Shown here in pieces: positions 17,725 to 26,337 of a stretch of DNA of 64,000 nucleotides; the first letter of the stretch is position 1, and each line of letters starts with the position of its first letter. A program made the translations under genes and the position numbers. The notes beneath the pieces are model-generated. The model saw only the letters and a list, made by a program, of their open reading frames with translations, was not told where the DNA came from and did no database searches. The stretch covers positions 16,637-80,636 of the forward strand of contig NZ_CAMIIE010000010.1 in assembly GCF_946222605.1 (NCBI RefSeq). Direction: 5' to 3'. Origin of the DNA: an uncultured Acidocella sp. (GTDB lineage: Bacteria > Pseudomonadota > Alphaproteobacteria > Acetobacterales > Acetobacteraceae).

Positions 17725-17770
17725 TTATCCACAGCGCTCTTGATAAGCCTGTGGAGAAGCGTGTGGATGA
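17725..17770. promoter_or_regulatory. Cluster of three DnaA-box-like sites
   Basis: TTATCCACA at 17725-17733 is a perfect DnaA box. TGTGGAGAA at 17750-17758 and TGTGGATGA at 17762-17770 are reverse-strand boxes with one mismatch each. All lie within 46 bp of the divergent intergenic region between the FAD oxidoreductase and the double glycosyltransferase. Three boxes so close in a GC-rich genome suggest DnaA binding, for regulation or titration. Confidence 0.5.
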
Positions 17771-17924
17771 AGCGCAAACCACGGCTGCGGGGCAGAGGCG
17801 GGCACGGTTTGGCGCCGCGATGGTTGACCCGGTTGCGGATTCGGGTTTCGGATAGGCAATAATCCGGAGGCCGCATGACAAAATTTCACTGGCCAGAGCT
17901 TGGGCTTTGCGCGGGCGGGCGCGG

Positions 17925-20030
17925 ATGAGCCTGGTCATCGATCTGCGCTGCCTGCAGGACCCAGCCTACCGGGAGCGGGGCATCGGCAATCATGCGCGCA
18001 ATCTCATCCGCCATGCGCCGCCGGGCTGGGTGGGGGTGTATGATCCCGCCCTGCCGGCATTGCCGGAGGCGGCGGCGGCACGCGCCGGGCGGCTCTCGCC
18101 GCATGGCTACGTGCCCGGCGCCACGCTGTTCCTCAACCCCTCGCCCTTTACGCCCAACCAGGAATTCTGTGCCCGGCTGCTGAGCGATGCGCGCGTGTAC
18201 AAGGCCGTTTGCGTGTATGATTTCATCCCGTTCGATGCGCCGGAGCGTTATCTGCGCACGGCCGGGGCGCGGCTGGATTATTATGCCGCGCTGGCCTGGC
18301 TGCGGCGTTACGATCTTTATTTTCCCATCTCGGTGCCCACCGAGGCGCGGCTGCGTGAGCTGTTCGGCGCGGTGAACAGCGTGGTCACAGGCGTCGGGCT
18401 ACCGCCTTTTCTGCAGGCGCTGGCGCCGGCGGTGCCGCGCCATGTGCTGATGGTGGGCGGGGATGATCCGCGCAAGAACCCGGAGCTGCTGCTGCGCGCG
18501 ATGGCCGCCCGGCCGGGGCTGAGCGAGACCGAGCTGGTGATCACCGGCGGCTATGACGAGCAAGAAGCCGCCCGGCTGCGCGCGATCCGCCCGGTGGAGC
18601 TGCCGGGGCGGGTGAGTGATGCCACGCTGGCCGGGCTCTATGCGCAAGCGCTGGCGGTGGTCACGCCATCCAGGGCCGAAGGGTTTTCAATGCCGGTGGT
18701 GGAGGCGTGCCGGGTGGGCGTGCCCTCCCTGGCCTCGGACATTCCCGCGCACCGGGCGCTGTTGCCAGCGCACTTCCTGTTCGGGCCGGATGATGTGGAG
18801 GGGCTGGCCGCGCTGCTGGAAGAGACGCTGCGGGCCCGCGAGGCGGTGATCGCCGCGCAGGCGGGGCTGGCGGCGCCCTTTGCCGAAGCCGCGGTGGCGG
18901 CGAAGCTGTTTGCCGCCCTGCCCGCGCCCGTGCCGCCAATATCGCGGCGGCCGCGCATCGCCTTGCTCTCGCCCTTGCCGCCCACCCGCAGCGGCGTGGC
19001 GGACCATTCGGCGGCATTGCTCACCGCCTTGCGCAAGCTGGCGCGGGTGGAGGCGTTCTCCGGCCCCTATTCCCGGCTTGCGGTGCAGGATGGGGCCTAT
19101 GACGCGGTGCTCTGCGTGCTCGGCAATGCGCCGCTGCATGAGGAGATCTATCAGCTCTGCCTGCGCTATGGCGCGGCCTGTCTGTGCCACGATGCGCGGC
19201 TGCTGGGGCTGGCCACCACCCACGGCCTCGCCCCCGCCGCCATGCTGGCCGGGGAGGAGCTGGGACGGGTGGTGAGCGAGGACGAGATCGCCGTCTGGGC
19301 GGCCGATGAGAGCCAACGCGAGGCGAGTTTTCTGGGGAAGCTGGCACACGCGGCGCGGCCGCTGATCTTCCACGCGCCGCAGCCGGTGCGGCTCTGCCAG
19401 GAGCGCTTCGGCGTGCGGGCGCATTGCCTGCCCTTCCCGATGATGCGCCCGCACGCGCCGATCATGCCGGCAGAGCGCGATGCGGCGCGGGCGCGTCTGA
19501 GGATCGGCCCGGCGGAGCAGCTCATCGTCTCCTTCGGGTTTCTGGTGCCTGCGAAAGCCATCGGCGCGGCGCTGGCGGCTTTCGCTTTGCTGAAACGCGA
19601 GCGCCCGGCGGCGCGGCTGGTCTTTGTCGGGGAGGTGGCGATGGATGTCGCGCCGTTGCGGGACGAGGCGGCTTCGTTGGGGGTGACGCTGGGCACCGGG
19701 TTTGTCACCCCGGAGACGTACCGGGCCTGGGCGGCGGCGGCGGATGCGGGGCTGCAACTGCGCATCGGCCAGGCGGGCGGGGTCTCGGCGGCGTTGCAGG
19801 ATGGCATCGGCGCCGGGCTGAACATGGTGGCGAGCCGGGATCTGGCGGAGACCATCGCGGCGCCGGATTATGTGCTGCGGGTGGCGGATGTGCCGGATGT
19901 GGCGGAGATCGCCGGGGCGCTGGCGCGGGCCTTAGTGGCGCCTAGGCCGGAAAAGGTGGTGAGGGCCGCTTACTTCGCCGCGCATGACATGGAGGCTTAT
20001 GCGGAGCGGTTGCTGGAGATGATTCTCTGA
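17925..20030 (+). CDS. Double-domain glycosyltransferase (two GT4-like modules)
   Basis: A 701-residue protein with two GT-B modules in tandem. The first (about 1-340) carries GVGLPPFLQAL, HVLMVGGDDPRKNPELLLRA and VTPSRAEGFSMPVVEACRVG, the donor site of GT4 enzymes. A linker with proline residues leads to the second module, opening at about 350 with RIALLSPLPPTRSGVADHSA, an acceptor-side motif, and continuing with EQLIVSFGFLVPAKAI and a weak donor-side region (LQLRIGQAGGVSAALQDGIGAG). Such fusions are known for rhamnan or mannan assembly; here the second module may be partly degenerate. Start ATG 17925 precedes the conserved VIDLRCLQDPAYRERGIG. Glycan identity is unknown. Confidence 0.85.
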   Translation: MSLVIDLRCLQDPAYRERGIGNHARNLIRHAPPGWVGVYDPALPALPEAAAARAGRLSPHGYVPGATLFLNPSPFTPNQEFCARLLSDARVYKAVCVYDFIPFDAPERYLRTAGARLDYYAALAWLRRYDLYFPISVPTEARLRELFGAVNSVVTGVGLPPFLQALAPAVPRHVLMVGGDDPRKNPELLLRAMAARPGLSETELVITGGYDEQEAARLRAIRPVELPGRVSDATLAGLYAQALAVVTPSRAEGFSMPVVEACRVGVPSLASDIPAHRALLPAHFLFGPDDVEGLAALLEETLRAREAVIAAQAGLAAPFAEAAVAAKLFAALPAPVPPISRRPRIALLSPLPPTRSGVADHSAALLTALRKLARVEAFSGPYSRLAVQDGAYDAVLCVLGNAPLHEEIYQLCLRYGAACLCHDARLLGLATTHGLAPAAMLAGEELGRVVSEDEIAVWAADESQREASFLGKLAHAARPLIFHAPQPVRLCQERFGVRAHCLPFPMMRPHAPIMPAERDAARARLRIGPAEQLIVSFGFLVPAKAIGAALAAFALLKRERPAARLVFVGEVAMDVAPLRDEAASLGVTLGTGFVTPETYRAWAAAADAGLQLRIGQAGGVSAALQDGIGAGLNMVASRDLAETIAAPDYVLRVADVPDVAEIAGALARALVAPRPEKVVRAAYFAAHDMEAYAERLLEMIL

Positions 20031-20092
20031 GGGGCTGAGGCGGCGTTTTGCTGCGGTGACCTAGCTTTGGTGTGGCTGCCCATTGAGGGATC

Positions 20093-20233
20093 ACCATTCT
20101 TCGATCATTGCATTTTCCTCGTATTTTCCCTGTTCAGTCAAGGGGTTCACTCGCCTTCGGCGACGCGCGCCGCAGGCGCGCGCCCTTGACTGAACAGGGA
20201 AAATACGGAGAGACTCGGGATCGAAACAATGGT
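20093..20233. repeat. Large inverted-repeat element with a three-way-junction fold
   Basis: A perfect 25-bp stem joins 20120-20144 with 20183-20207. Outside it, 20093-20106 pairs with 20219-20233 with one or two mismatches. Inside, two further hairpins fill the loop: TCGCC-TTC-GGCGA (20151-20163) and CGCGCGCC-GCA-GGCGCGCG (20164-20182). Only about six bases inside the long stem are unpaired. It lies between two convergent genes, and could act as a bidirectional terminator, a miniature transposon or a structured RNA. Confidence 0.75.
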
Positions 20234-20278
20234 TCGGTCTAATTTGGTCCGGGTCAGAATTGCCGGTTGCAGCTTTGT

Positions 20279-20494
20279 CTAGGCCGGTTCGCGATTGGCC
20301 AGGGCGATGGTGAGCAGCGCGCCCTCCATCTGTTTCGCCAGTTCGTTTTCCTTCGCCCGCAGCGCCGCCAGCTCCTCGCGCAGCAGCGCCTGTTCCGCCC
20401 TTATCGCCACCAGCTCCGCCGCCATGCGGTCCTGTGCCGCCGTCACATCGGCGGCCATGAACTGACGCAGGCGCTTAAGCTGAGCCTTAAGCAT
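20279..20494 (-). CDS. Small coiled-coil protein, hypothetical
   Basis: A 71-residue, highly charged, helical protein: after MLKAQLKRLRQFM come heptad-like repeats of Ala, Glu, Leu and Arg (ELVAIRAEQALLREELAAL) that should form a coiled coil. No homologue is recognised. Its ATG overlaps the stop of the transglutaminase gene by 8 bp (20487-20494), the sign of translational coupling, which is the main reason to call it. It may assist the large protein, but that is inference. It ends just before the structured repeat. Confidence 0.55.
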   Translation of the reverse strand: MLKAQLKRLRQFMAADVTAAQDRMAAELVAIRAEQALLREELAALRAKENELAKQMEGALLTIALANREPA

Positions 20495-23400
20495 GGCGGC
20501 GCAGATCCAGGCAGCGCGGGAATTCCGGCCCCTCCACCGGCAGCGGCAGCGGTGCCGGCCCCGGCGTATGGCCAAAGGCCCAGAAGCGCGAGCGCCGCCT
20601 TGCCTCGGCCGCGTTGGAATTGATCGGGAAATCCTCATAAGAGCGCCCGCCCGGATGCACGGCATGATGCGTCATCCCGCCGATCGAGCGGCCGGACCAA
20701 GTATCGTACACGTCGAAGACCAAAGGCGTCTGCACGCCGATGGTCGGGTGCAAGGCCGAGTACGGCGCCCAGGCCTTGAAACGCACCCCGGCGACATATT
20801 CGCCCTGTGTCTGGGTCCGCTGCATCGGCATCGCCGCACCATTGCAGGAGAGGATATAACGCTCATCCACCCAGCCATTCACCTTCACCTGCAGGCGTTC
20901 GGCAGAGCTGTCCACGTAACGCGCGGTGCCGCCGCTGCTCTGCTCCTCGCCCAGCACGTGCCAGGGCTCCAGCGCGTGGCGCAGTTCAAGCTGCATGTCG
21001 CGCACGCTCACATCGCCCAGCTTGGGGAAGCGGAATTCCAGATGCGGAGCGAACCAGTCCGGATCGAGCGGGAAGCCGAGCCCGGCCAGCTCTTCCAGCG
21101 CGTCCTTGAAATCCTGCTCGGCATAGTGGGGAAGCAGGAATTCATCATGCAGGCGCGTGCCCCAGCGGACCAGCCGGCGCTCATAAGGCCGCTCCCAGAA
21201 GGCGGCGACGGCGGAGCGCATCAGCAGAATCTGCGCCGCGGACATCTGCTCATGCGGCGGCATTTCGAAGGCGCGGAATTCCACCAGCCCGCGCCGGCCG
21301 GAGGAGCCGTCCGGCGAATACATTTTATCGATGCAGAATTCCGTGCGGTGGCCGTTGCCGGTCATGTCGCAGAGAATGTTACGGAACAGCCGGTCCACCA
21401 GCCAAGGCGGGGTCTGGCTCTGGCTTCCGACCTGGCGGAAGGCGATTTCCAGCTCGTTGATGCTGTCCTCCCGCGCCTCGTCGATGCGCGGATGCTGCGA
21501 GGAGGGGCCGATGAACAGGCCAGAGAACAGGAAGCTGAGGCTGGGATGGTTATGCCAGAAGCCCAGCATGGATTTCAGCAGGTCCGGCCGGCGCAGGAAG
21601 GGGCTGTCGGTGGGGGATTTCGCGCCCATCACCACATGATTGCCGCCGCCCGTGCCGACATGCCGGCCATCCAGCATGAATTTCTCCGCCGCCAGCCCGA
21701 CCTCGCGCGCAGCCTCATAAAGCTGGGCGTTGCGGGTGGTCAGCTCGGCCCAGCTGGTGGAGGCGGGGATGTTGGCCTCAATCACGCCCGGGTCAGGGGT
21801 GACGGAGAAATTCACCACGCGCTCATCCTCGGGCGGGAGATAGCCTTCCAGCACCACCTTGCGGCCGAACTCGGCGGCGGTGGCCTCGATGGCGGCGGTG
21901 AGTTCCAGCCAATCCTCGACGTCGTACAGCGGCGGGTAAAAGATGTGGAGCTTGCCATCGCGGGCTTCCACGCATAGGGCGGTGCGCACCACGCCCGGTT
22001 CCTCGCGCCCAACCACCGGCAGGCTCTGCGGCACGGGGCGGAAATTCTCGATCGCCCCCTGCCCTTCGGCGGCATTCGGCCGGTAGCGGGCGAACTGCAA
22101 GGCATCGCGGCGCGGCAGCGGGGCTTTCGGCGCGAACGGGTCGGCCTCGTACTCCTGCTCGATGCTCGCATCATCCGCCCAGGGCAGGCTGTCGAGCGGC
22201 AGGCGCAGGCCAATCGGGCTGTCGCCGGGGATCAGGAAGAGCAGATCATCCTTGAAGAACCAATGGCCGGATTGCCAACGGCGCTGGCCGTCCATGATGA
22301 CCCGGCGCAGCGGCAGCACGGAGCCGACATTCGAGGCCAGGCCTTGGCCAAACACTTTCGCCAGGCGCGCGCGCTCCAGCGGGTCGCGCAGCTTGGCATC
22401 CTCGGTGACGACATTCGCCGGCAGGCGTTTTTCGCGCCAGAGGTAATAATGGATGTCCTCATGGGCGGCGTTGACCAAAGCGGGGTCAACCTGCAGGCGC
22501 TCGGCCAGAGCGCGGGTGAAGAGCGCGGTATCCTCGGCATTGGCGTTGTCGATATCATCGTCCGAGGCGAGCAGAGACGGGTCCTTCCAGACCGGCTCGC
22601 CATCGGCGCGCCAATGGGCGTGGATGGCCCAGCGCGGCAGCTGCTCGCCGGGATAATGCTTGCCCATATTGTAGGTGAGTGCTGCACCTTTACCCCAGAG
22701 CGGGGTGAGCTTGCGGATCAGCCGACCGGCATAAGCGCGCTTGGTCGGGCCCAGCGCGTCGATATTCCATTCCGCCCCTTCATGGTCCGTGGCGGAGACG
22801 AAGGTGGGCTCGCCGCCCATGGTCAGGCGCACATCGTTGCGCAGCAGCGCATGGTCGACGCGCGCGCCGCGGGCCAGAATATCCTGCCATTGCTTGTCGG
22901 TATAAGGCTTGGTGACGCGCGGGGTTTCCTTCACCCGCTTCACCTCCATATGGAAGTCGAATTCCGTCTCGGTGCCGTCCTCGGCGATGAAGCCGCCGGA
23001 GATGGGGGCGGCGGATTGCGGGGACGGGGTGGCGGCGAGCGGGATATGGCCCTCGCCGGTGAGCAGGCCGGAGGTGGCATCCAGCCCGACCCAGCCGGCA
23101 CCGGGCAGATAAACCTCAGCCCAGGCATGCAGATCCGTGAAGTCGGCCTCCGGGCCGGCGGCGCCGCCATCGACGGGCTTCTGGTCGGCGGTGAGCTGGA
23201 TCAGATAGCCGGAGACAAAGCGCGCGGCAAAGCCCAGATGGCGCAGCAGATTGACCAGCAGCCAGCCGGAATCCCGGCAGGAGCCTTTGCAAAGCGCCAG
23301 CGTTTCCTCTGGCGTGAAGACGCCGGGTTCCATGCGCACGACGTAGGAGATGCGCTCATTCACCATGCGGTTGATCTCAACCAGCATGTCGGTGGTGCGC

Positions 23401-23828
23401 GGCTCCTGATCCTTGAATTTCGCCTTCACCTCGGCGATCAGCGCCGTCAGCAGCGGGCCGGGCTTGCTCAACAGCCGGAACGGCGCCAGCTCCTCGGCCA
23501 GCACGGGGTCATAGGCGAAGGGGAAGGTTTCCGCCTCCGGTTCGAGGAAGAAATCGAACGGGTTGATCGTCGCCATGTCGGCGACGAGATCGACGATCAC
23601 CTCGAAGCTGGTGACGCGCTCGGGAAAGACGACGCGGGCGAGGAAATTGCCTTGCGGATCCTGCTGCCAGTTGAGGAAATGCGGCTTCGGCGCGATCCGC
23701 AGCGAATAGGAGATGATCGGGGTGCGGGCGTAAGGGGCAGGACGCAGCCGGATGGTCTGCGGCCCCAGCGACACCGGACGGTCGTATTTATAGGAGGTGC
23801 GATGAGTGATGGCGGCGTGGATCGACAT
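20487..23828 (-). CDS. Transglutaminase-like/DUF2126 fusion protein
   Basis: A 1113-residue protein. Residues 1-85 are the bacterial transglutaminase N-terminal domain (THRTSYKYDRPVSLGPQTIRLRP); residues from about 160 to 270 are a transglutaminase-like core with the catalytic Cys in CKGSCRDSGWLLVNLLR and the His in LHAWAEVYLPGAGWVGLD. The rest is the DUF2126 region, with blocks such as MGGEPTFVSATDHEG and GGGNHVVMGAKSPTDSPFLRRP. In other bacteria this fusion lies beside ATP-grasp/circularly permuted ligase (DUF404/403) genes and is thought to make or cut peptide bonds; no such partner is here. AAGGAG supports ATG 23828. Confidence 0.9.
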   Translation of the reverse strand: MSIHAAITHRTSYKYDRPVSLGPQTIRLRPAPYARTPIISYSLRIAPKPHFLNWQQDPQGNFLARVVFPERVTSFEVIVDLVADMATINPFDFFLEPEAETFPFAYDPVLAEELAPFRLLSKPGPLLTALIAEVKAKFKDQEPRTTDMLVEINRMVNERISYVVRMEPGVFTPEETLALCKGSCRDSGWLLVNLLRHLGFAARFVSGYLIQLTADQKPVDGGAAGPEADFTDLHAWAEVYLPGAGWVGLDATSGLLTGEGHIPLAATPSPQSAAPISGGFIAEDGTETEFDFHMEVKRVKETPRVTKPYTDKQWQDILARGARVDHALLRNDVRLTMGGEPTFVSATDHEGAEWNIDALGPTKRAYAGRLIRKLTPLWGKGAALTYNMGKHYPGEQLPRWAIHAHWRADGEPVWKDPSLLASDDDIDNANAEDTALFTRALAERLQVDPALVNAAHEDIHYYLWREKRLPANVVTEDAKLRDPLERARLAKVFGQGLASNVGSVLPLRRVIMDGQRRWQSGHWFFKDDLLFLIPGDSPIGLRLPLDSLPWADDASIEQEYEADPFAPKAPLPRRDALQFARYRPNAAEGQGAIENFRPVPQSLPVVGREEPGVVRTALCVEARDGKLHIFYPPLYDVEDWLELTAAIEATAAEFGRKVVLEGYLPPEDERVVNFSVTPDPGVIEANIPASTSWAELTTRNAQLYEAAREVGLAAEKFMLDGRHVGTGGGNHVVMGAKSPTDSPFLRRPDLLKSMLGFWHNHPSLSFLFSGLFIGPSSQHPRIDEAREDSINELEIAFRQVGSQSQTPPWLVDRLFRNILCDMTGNGHRTEFCIDKMYSPDGSSGRRGLVEFRAFEMPPHEQMSAAQILLMRSAVAAFWERPYERRLVRWGTRLHDEFLLPHYAEQDFKDALEELAGLGFPLDPDWFAPHLEFRFPKLGDVSVRDMQLELRHALEPWHVLGEEQSSGGTARYVDSSAERLQVKVNGWVDERYILSCNGAAMPMQRTQTQGEYVAGVRFKAWAPYSALHPTIGVQTPLVFDVYDTWSGRSIGGMTHHAVHPGGRSYEDFPINSNAAEARRRSRFWAFGHTPGPAPLPLPVEGPEFPRCLDLRRHA

Positions 23829-24007
23829 GCAGGCTCCTTGGATACGCTTTCAGCCCAGCATGCGCAGGGCTGTTTCGCAACGCAATAGCAACCAGAGGGT
23901 AAAGCGCGCATGACAGTGGCGTGATTGTCAGCGGCCGGGCGGGGTGCGAACATGAAGCGGGCAGGCTGCTGTTTTTGGCGGCAAAAGACGCGTGGGGGCG
24001 CACGGGC

Positions 24008-25036
24008 ATGGGCGAGCGCAAGGCGGTGTTTTTCGCGGCGGATGCGGCCTATCTGCCTCTGGCCTGGGTGGCGGCACGGGATGTGGCGGCGCAAGCCGGG
24101 CGGGATTTCGATGTCTGCCTGCTGCTGCCCGAGGATGTCGCGGCCCCGCCGCCGCCGGGCGTGCGCGTGCTGCGGGTGCGTTTGCCGGAGGTGTTGGCGC
24201 ATGTGGCGGGGCCGGCGCATATGTCGCCTTTCGCTTATGCCAGGCTGGCCGCCCCCGCTTTGTGGCTCAACGCGTATGACCGGCTGCTTTATCTGGATTC
24301 GGATATCAGGGTGAGCGGCGATCTCTCGCCTTTGTTCCGGCTGGAGATGGGCGAGGCGCTGGCGGCGATGGTGGAGGATTGCGGGCGCTATCTGGGGGCT
24401 GCCGGCGGGCGGGAGGATTGGGATGATTATCGGACCCGCACCGGCTTGCGGCTCGACGCCCCCTATTTCAACAGCGGGGTGATTTTGATGAATGCGGCGC
24501 GCTGGCGGGCGGAGGGGTTGTGGGAGCAGGCGGCCTCGTTCATCGCGGCGCGGGGGGCGCAATTGCGGTTCATGGACCAGGATGCGCTGAATGTTCTGGG
24601 CGGGCGGATCCTGGAGCTTTCGCCGCGCTGGAATTTCTGCACGCATTATATGGGGCTGGGGCTGGAGGGTGTGGTGGCGCCACGGGTGCGGCATTATCTG
24701 AACGTGCTGAAACCGTGGCGGGACCCGGAATGGAGGATTTTGTACGGCAAAGCGGATGTGAAGGCGTTTGGCGCCGCGTTCGCGGAGTCACCCTGGCCGG
24801 GGTTTGTGCATAAGGGGCTGGTTTCGGCCCTGCCCTGGCGCAGACGGGCGGCGCTGGTGGCGGCAAGGGCGGCGCGGCATGTGCCGGAGGCGGCCCTGGC
24901 CGGGCATATGGAAAATTTCATCGGCCTGGCGCCAAGATTATGGCGGGATGTGCGCGCCGGCTTCGCCGAAGGCGCGGCGCGCTATGTGGATTTGAGTGCG
25001 GAAGAGGCCATTGCCTGGAAAACCGCACTGACTTGA
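24008..25036 (+). CDS. Glycosyltransferase family 8
   Basis: A 342-residue GT-A retaining glycosyltransferase of the LPS galactosyl/glucosyltransferase type. The markers are VFFAADAAYLPLAWVA at the start, RLLYLDSDIRVSGDLSPL with the DxD metal site (D95 or nearby), APYFNSGVILMNAARWR, and HYLNVLKPW. It should use UDP-Glc or UDP-Gal to extend an LPS core or capsular glycan; the acceptor is unknown. ATG 24008 is the start closest to the family consensus; a longer frame exists. It is divergent from the DUF2126 gene and convergent with tyrS, with a terminator-like hairpin after it. Confidence 0.88.
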   Translation: MGERKAVFFAADAAYLPLAWVAARDVAAQAGRDFDVCLLLPEDVAAPPPPGVRVLRVRLPEVLAHVAGPAHMSPFAYARLAAPALWLNAYDRLLYLDSDIRVSGDLSPLFRLEMGEALAAMVEDCGRYLGAAGGREDWDDYRTRTGLRLDAPYFNSGVILMNAARWRAEGLWEQAASFIAARGAQLRFMDQDALNVLGGRILELSPRWNFCTHYMGLGLEGVVAPRVRHYLNVLKPWRDPEWRILYGKADVKAFGAAFAESPWPGFVHKGLVSALPWRRRAALVAARAARHVPEAALAGHMENFIGLAPRLWRDVRAGFAEGAARYVDLSAEEAIAWKTALT

Positions 25037-25040
25037 AGGC

Positions 25041-25092
25041 GCAAAAGTTTTTAGGGGGTCCAAGGGGGGATTTTTCCAAAAATCCCCCCTTG
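25041..25092. terminator. Bidirectional terminator hairpin, repeat family copy 2
   Basis: GCAAAAGTTTTTAGGGGG (from 25041) resembles the left arm of the repeat at 8391. It is followed by CAAGGGGGGATTTTT (25061-25075) pairing perfectly with AAAAATCCCCCCTTG (25078-25092). The hairpin lies between convergent GT8 and tyrS genes, six bases from the tyrS stop, and has T-runs on both strands. Confidence 0.75.
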
Positions 25093-25097
25093 AGGTC

Positions 25098-26333
25098 TTA
25101 GCCTTCCAATTTCACCAGCACGTGCTGTTTCTTGCCCACAGAGAGCTTCTGCTCTGGCTTGGGGGCGATCATCTGCGCCTCATCGCCGATGGTGACGTCA
25201 TCCAGCTTGGCGCCGCCACCGCGAATGAGCCGCCGCGCCTCGCCATTGGAGGCGGCCAACCCGGCTTTCACCAGCAGCGCGAATGCCGGCAGGCCCGCGC
25301 CGAATTCGGCGGCGGTGAGGCTGATCGACGGCAGGCTGCCGGCGGCGACCCCTTCGGTGAAGAGCTTGCGGGCGGTCTCGGCGGCTTCTTCAGCGGCGGC
25401 ACGGCCATGGGCCAGCGTGGTCGCCTCGGTGGCCAGGATGATCTTGGCGCTGTTGATCTCGGCACCGCCCAGGGCTTCGAGGCGGGCGATTTCGTCGAGC
25501 GGGACGTCCGTGAACAGGCGCAGGAAGCGGCCGACATCGGCATCCTCGGTGTTGCGCCAGAATTGCCAGTAATTGTACGGGCTGAGCTTCTCCGCCGAGA
25601 GCCAGACCGCGCCCGCCGCGCTCTTGCCCATCTTCTGGCCCGACGCCGTGGTGATCAGCGGGGTGGTGAGGCCGAAGACGCTCTTCTGGTCGGTGCGGCG
25701 CACCAGCTCGATGCCAGAGACGATATTGCCCCATTGGTCGGAGCCGCCCATCTGCAGCACGACGTTGTTGCGGCGGTTGAGCTCGCGGAAATCGTAGCTC
25801 TGCAGGATGGAGTAGTTGAATTCCAGGAAGGTGAGGCCCTGCTCGCGGTCCAGCCGGCTCTTCACGGAATCAAAGGAGAGCATGCGGTTGACGGAGAAAT
25901 GCACCCCGACCTCGCGCAGCAGCCCGATATAAGAGAGCTTGTCCAGCCAGTCGGCATTATTCACCAGAATGGCGTCGTTCGGGCCGTCACCGAAATTGAT
26001 GAAGGCTTCCAGGTTTTTGCGGATGCCGATGAGGTTGGCGGCGATCTGCTCATCGCCCAGCAGCTGGCGGGCTTCCTCGCGGAAAGACGGATCGCCGATG
26101 CGGGTGGTGCCGCCGCCCATCAGTGCCACCGGGCGGTGGCCGTGGCGCTGGAACAGGCGCAGCAGCATGATCGGAATCATATGGCCGACATGCAGGCTGT
26201 CGGCGGTGAGGTCGAACCCGGCATAGCCGGCGATGGAACCGTTCGCGCAGGCCGCGTCGAGGGCTGCCTCGTCGGTGCATTGGAAGATGAAGCCGCGGGC
26301 TTTCGCCTCGGCCAGAAATGCGCTGTTCGCCAT
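25098..26333 (-). CDS. tyrS: Tyrosine--tRNA ligase
   Basis: A 411-residue class I aminoacyl-tRNA synthetase. FDLTADSLHVGHMIPIMLL contains the HIGH-equivalent HVGH, GGSDQWGNI is the tyrosine/ATP pocket, KMGKS is the KMSKS-equivalent, and the C-terminal S4-like RNA-binding domain begins near residue 345 (LVKAGLAASNGEARRLIRGGG). It is downstream of two GT87 genes, with AGGAG in the end of the upstream gene, so it may share their transcript. This is an intact housekeeping gene. Confidence 0.98.
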   Translation of the reverse strand: MANSAFLAEAKARGFIFQCTDEAALDAACANGSIAGYAGFDLTADSLHVGHMIPIMLLRLFQRHGHRPVALMGGGTTRIGDPSFREEARQLLGDEQIAANLIGIRKNLEAFINFGDGPNDAILVNNADWLDKLSYIGLLREVGVHFSVNRMLSFDSVKSRLDREQGLTFLEFNYSILQSYDFRELNRRNNVVLQMGGSDQWGNIVSGIELVRRTDQKSVFGLTTPLITTASGQKMGKSAAGAVWLSAEKLSPYNYWQFWRNTEDADVGRFLRLFTDVPLDEIARLEALGGAEINSAKIILATEATTLAHGRAAAEEAAETARKLFTEGVAAGSLPSISLTAAEFGAGLPAFALLVKAGLAASNGEARRLIRGGGAKLDDVTIGDEAQMIAPKPEQKLSVGKKQHVLVKLEG

Positions 26334-26337
26334 GGTT

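Noticed and set aside
17725..17770. Replication origin
   Set aside because: Three DnaA boxes are not enough; no AT-rich unwinding region or typical oriC neighbours are next to it.
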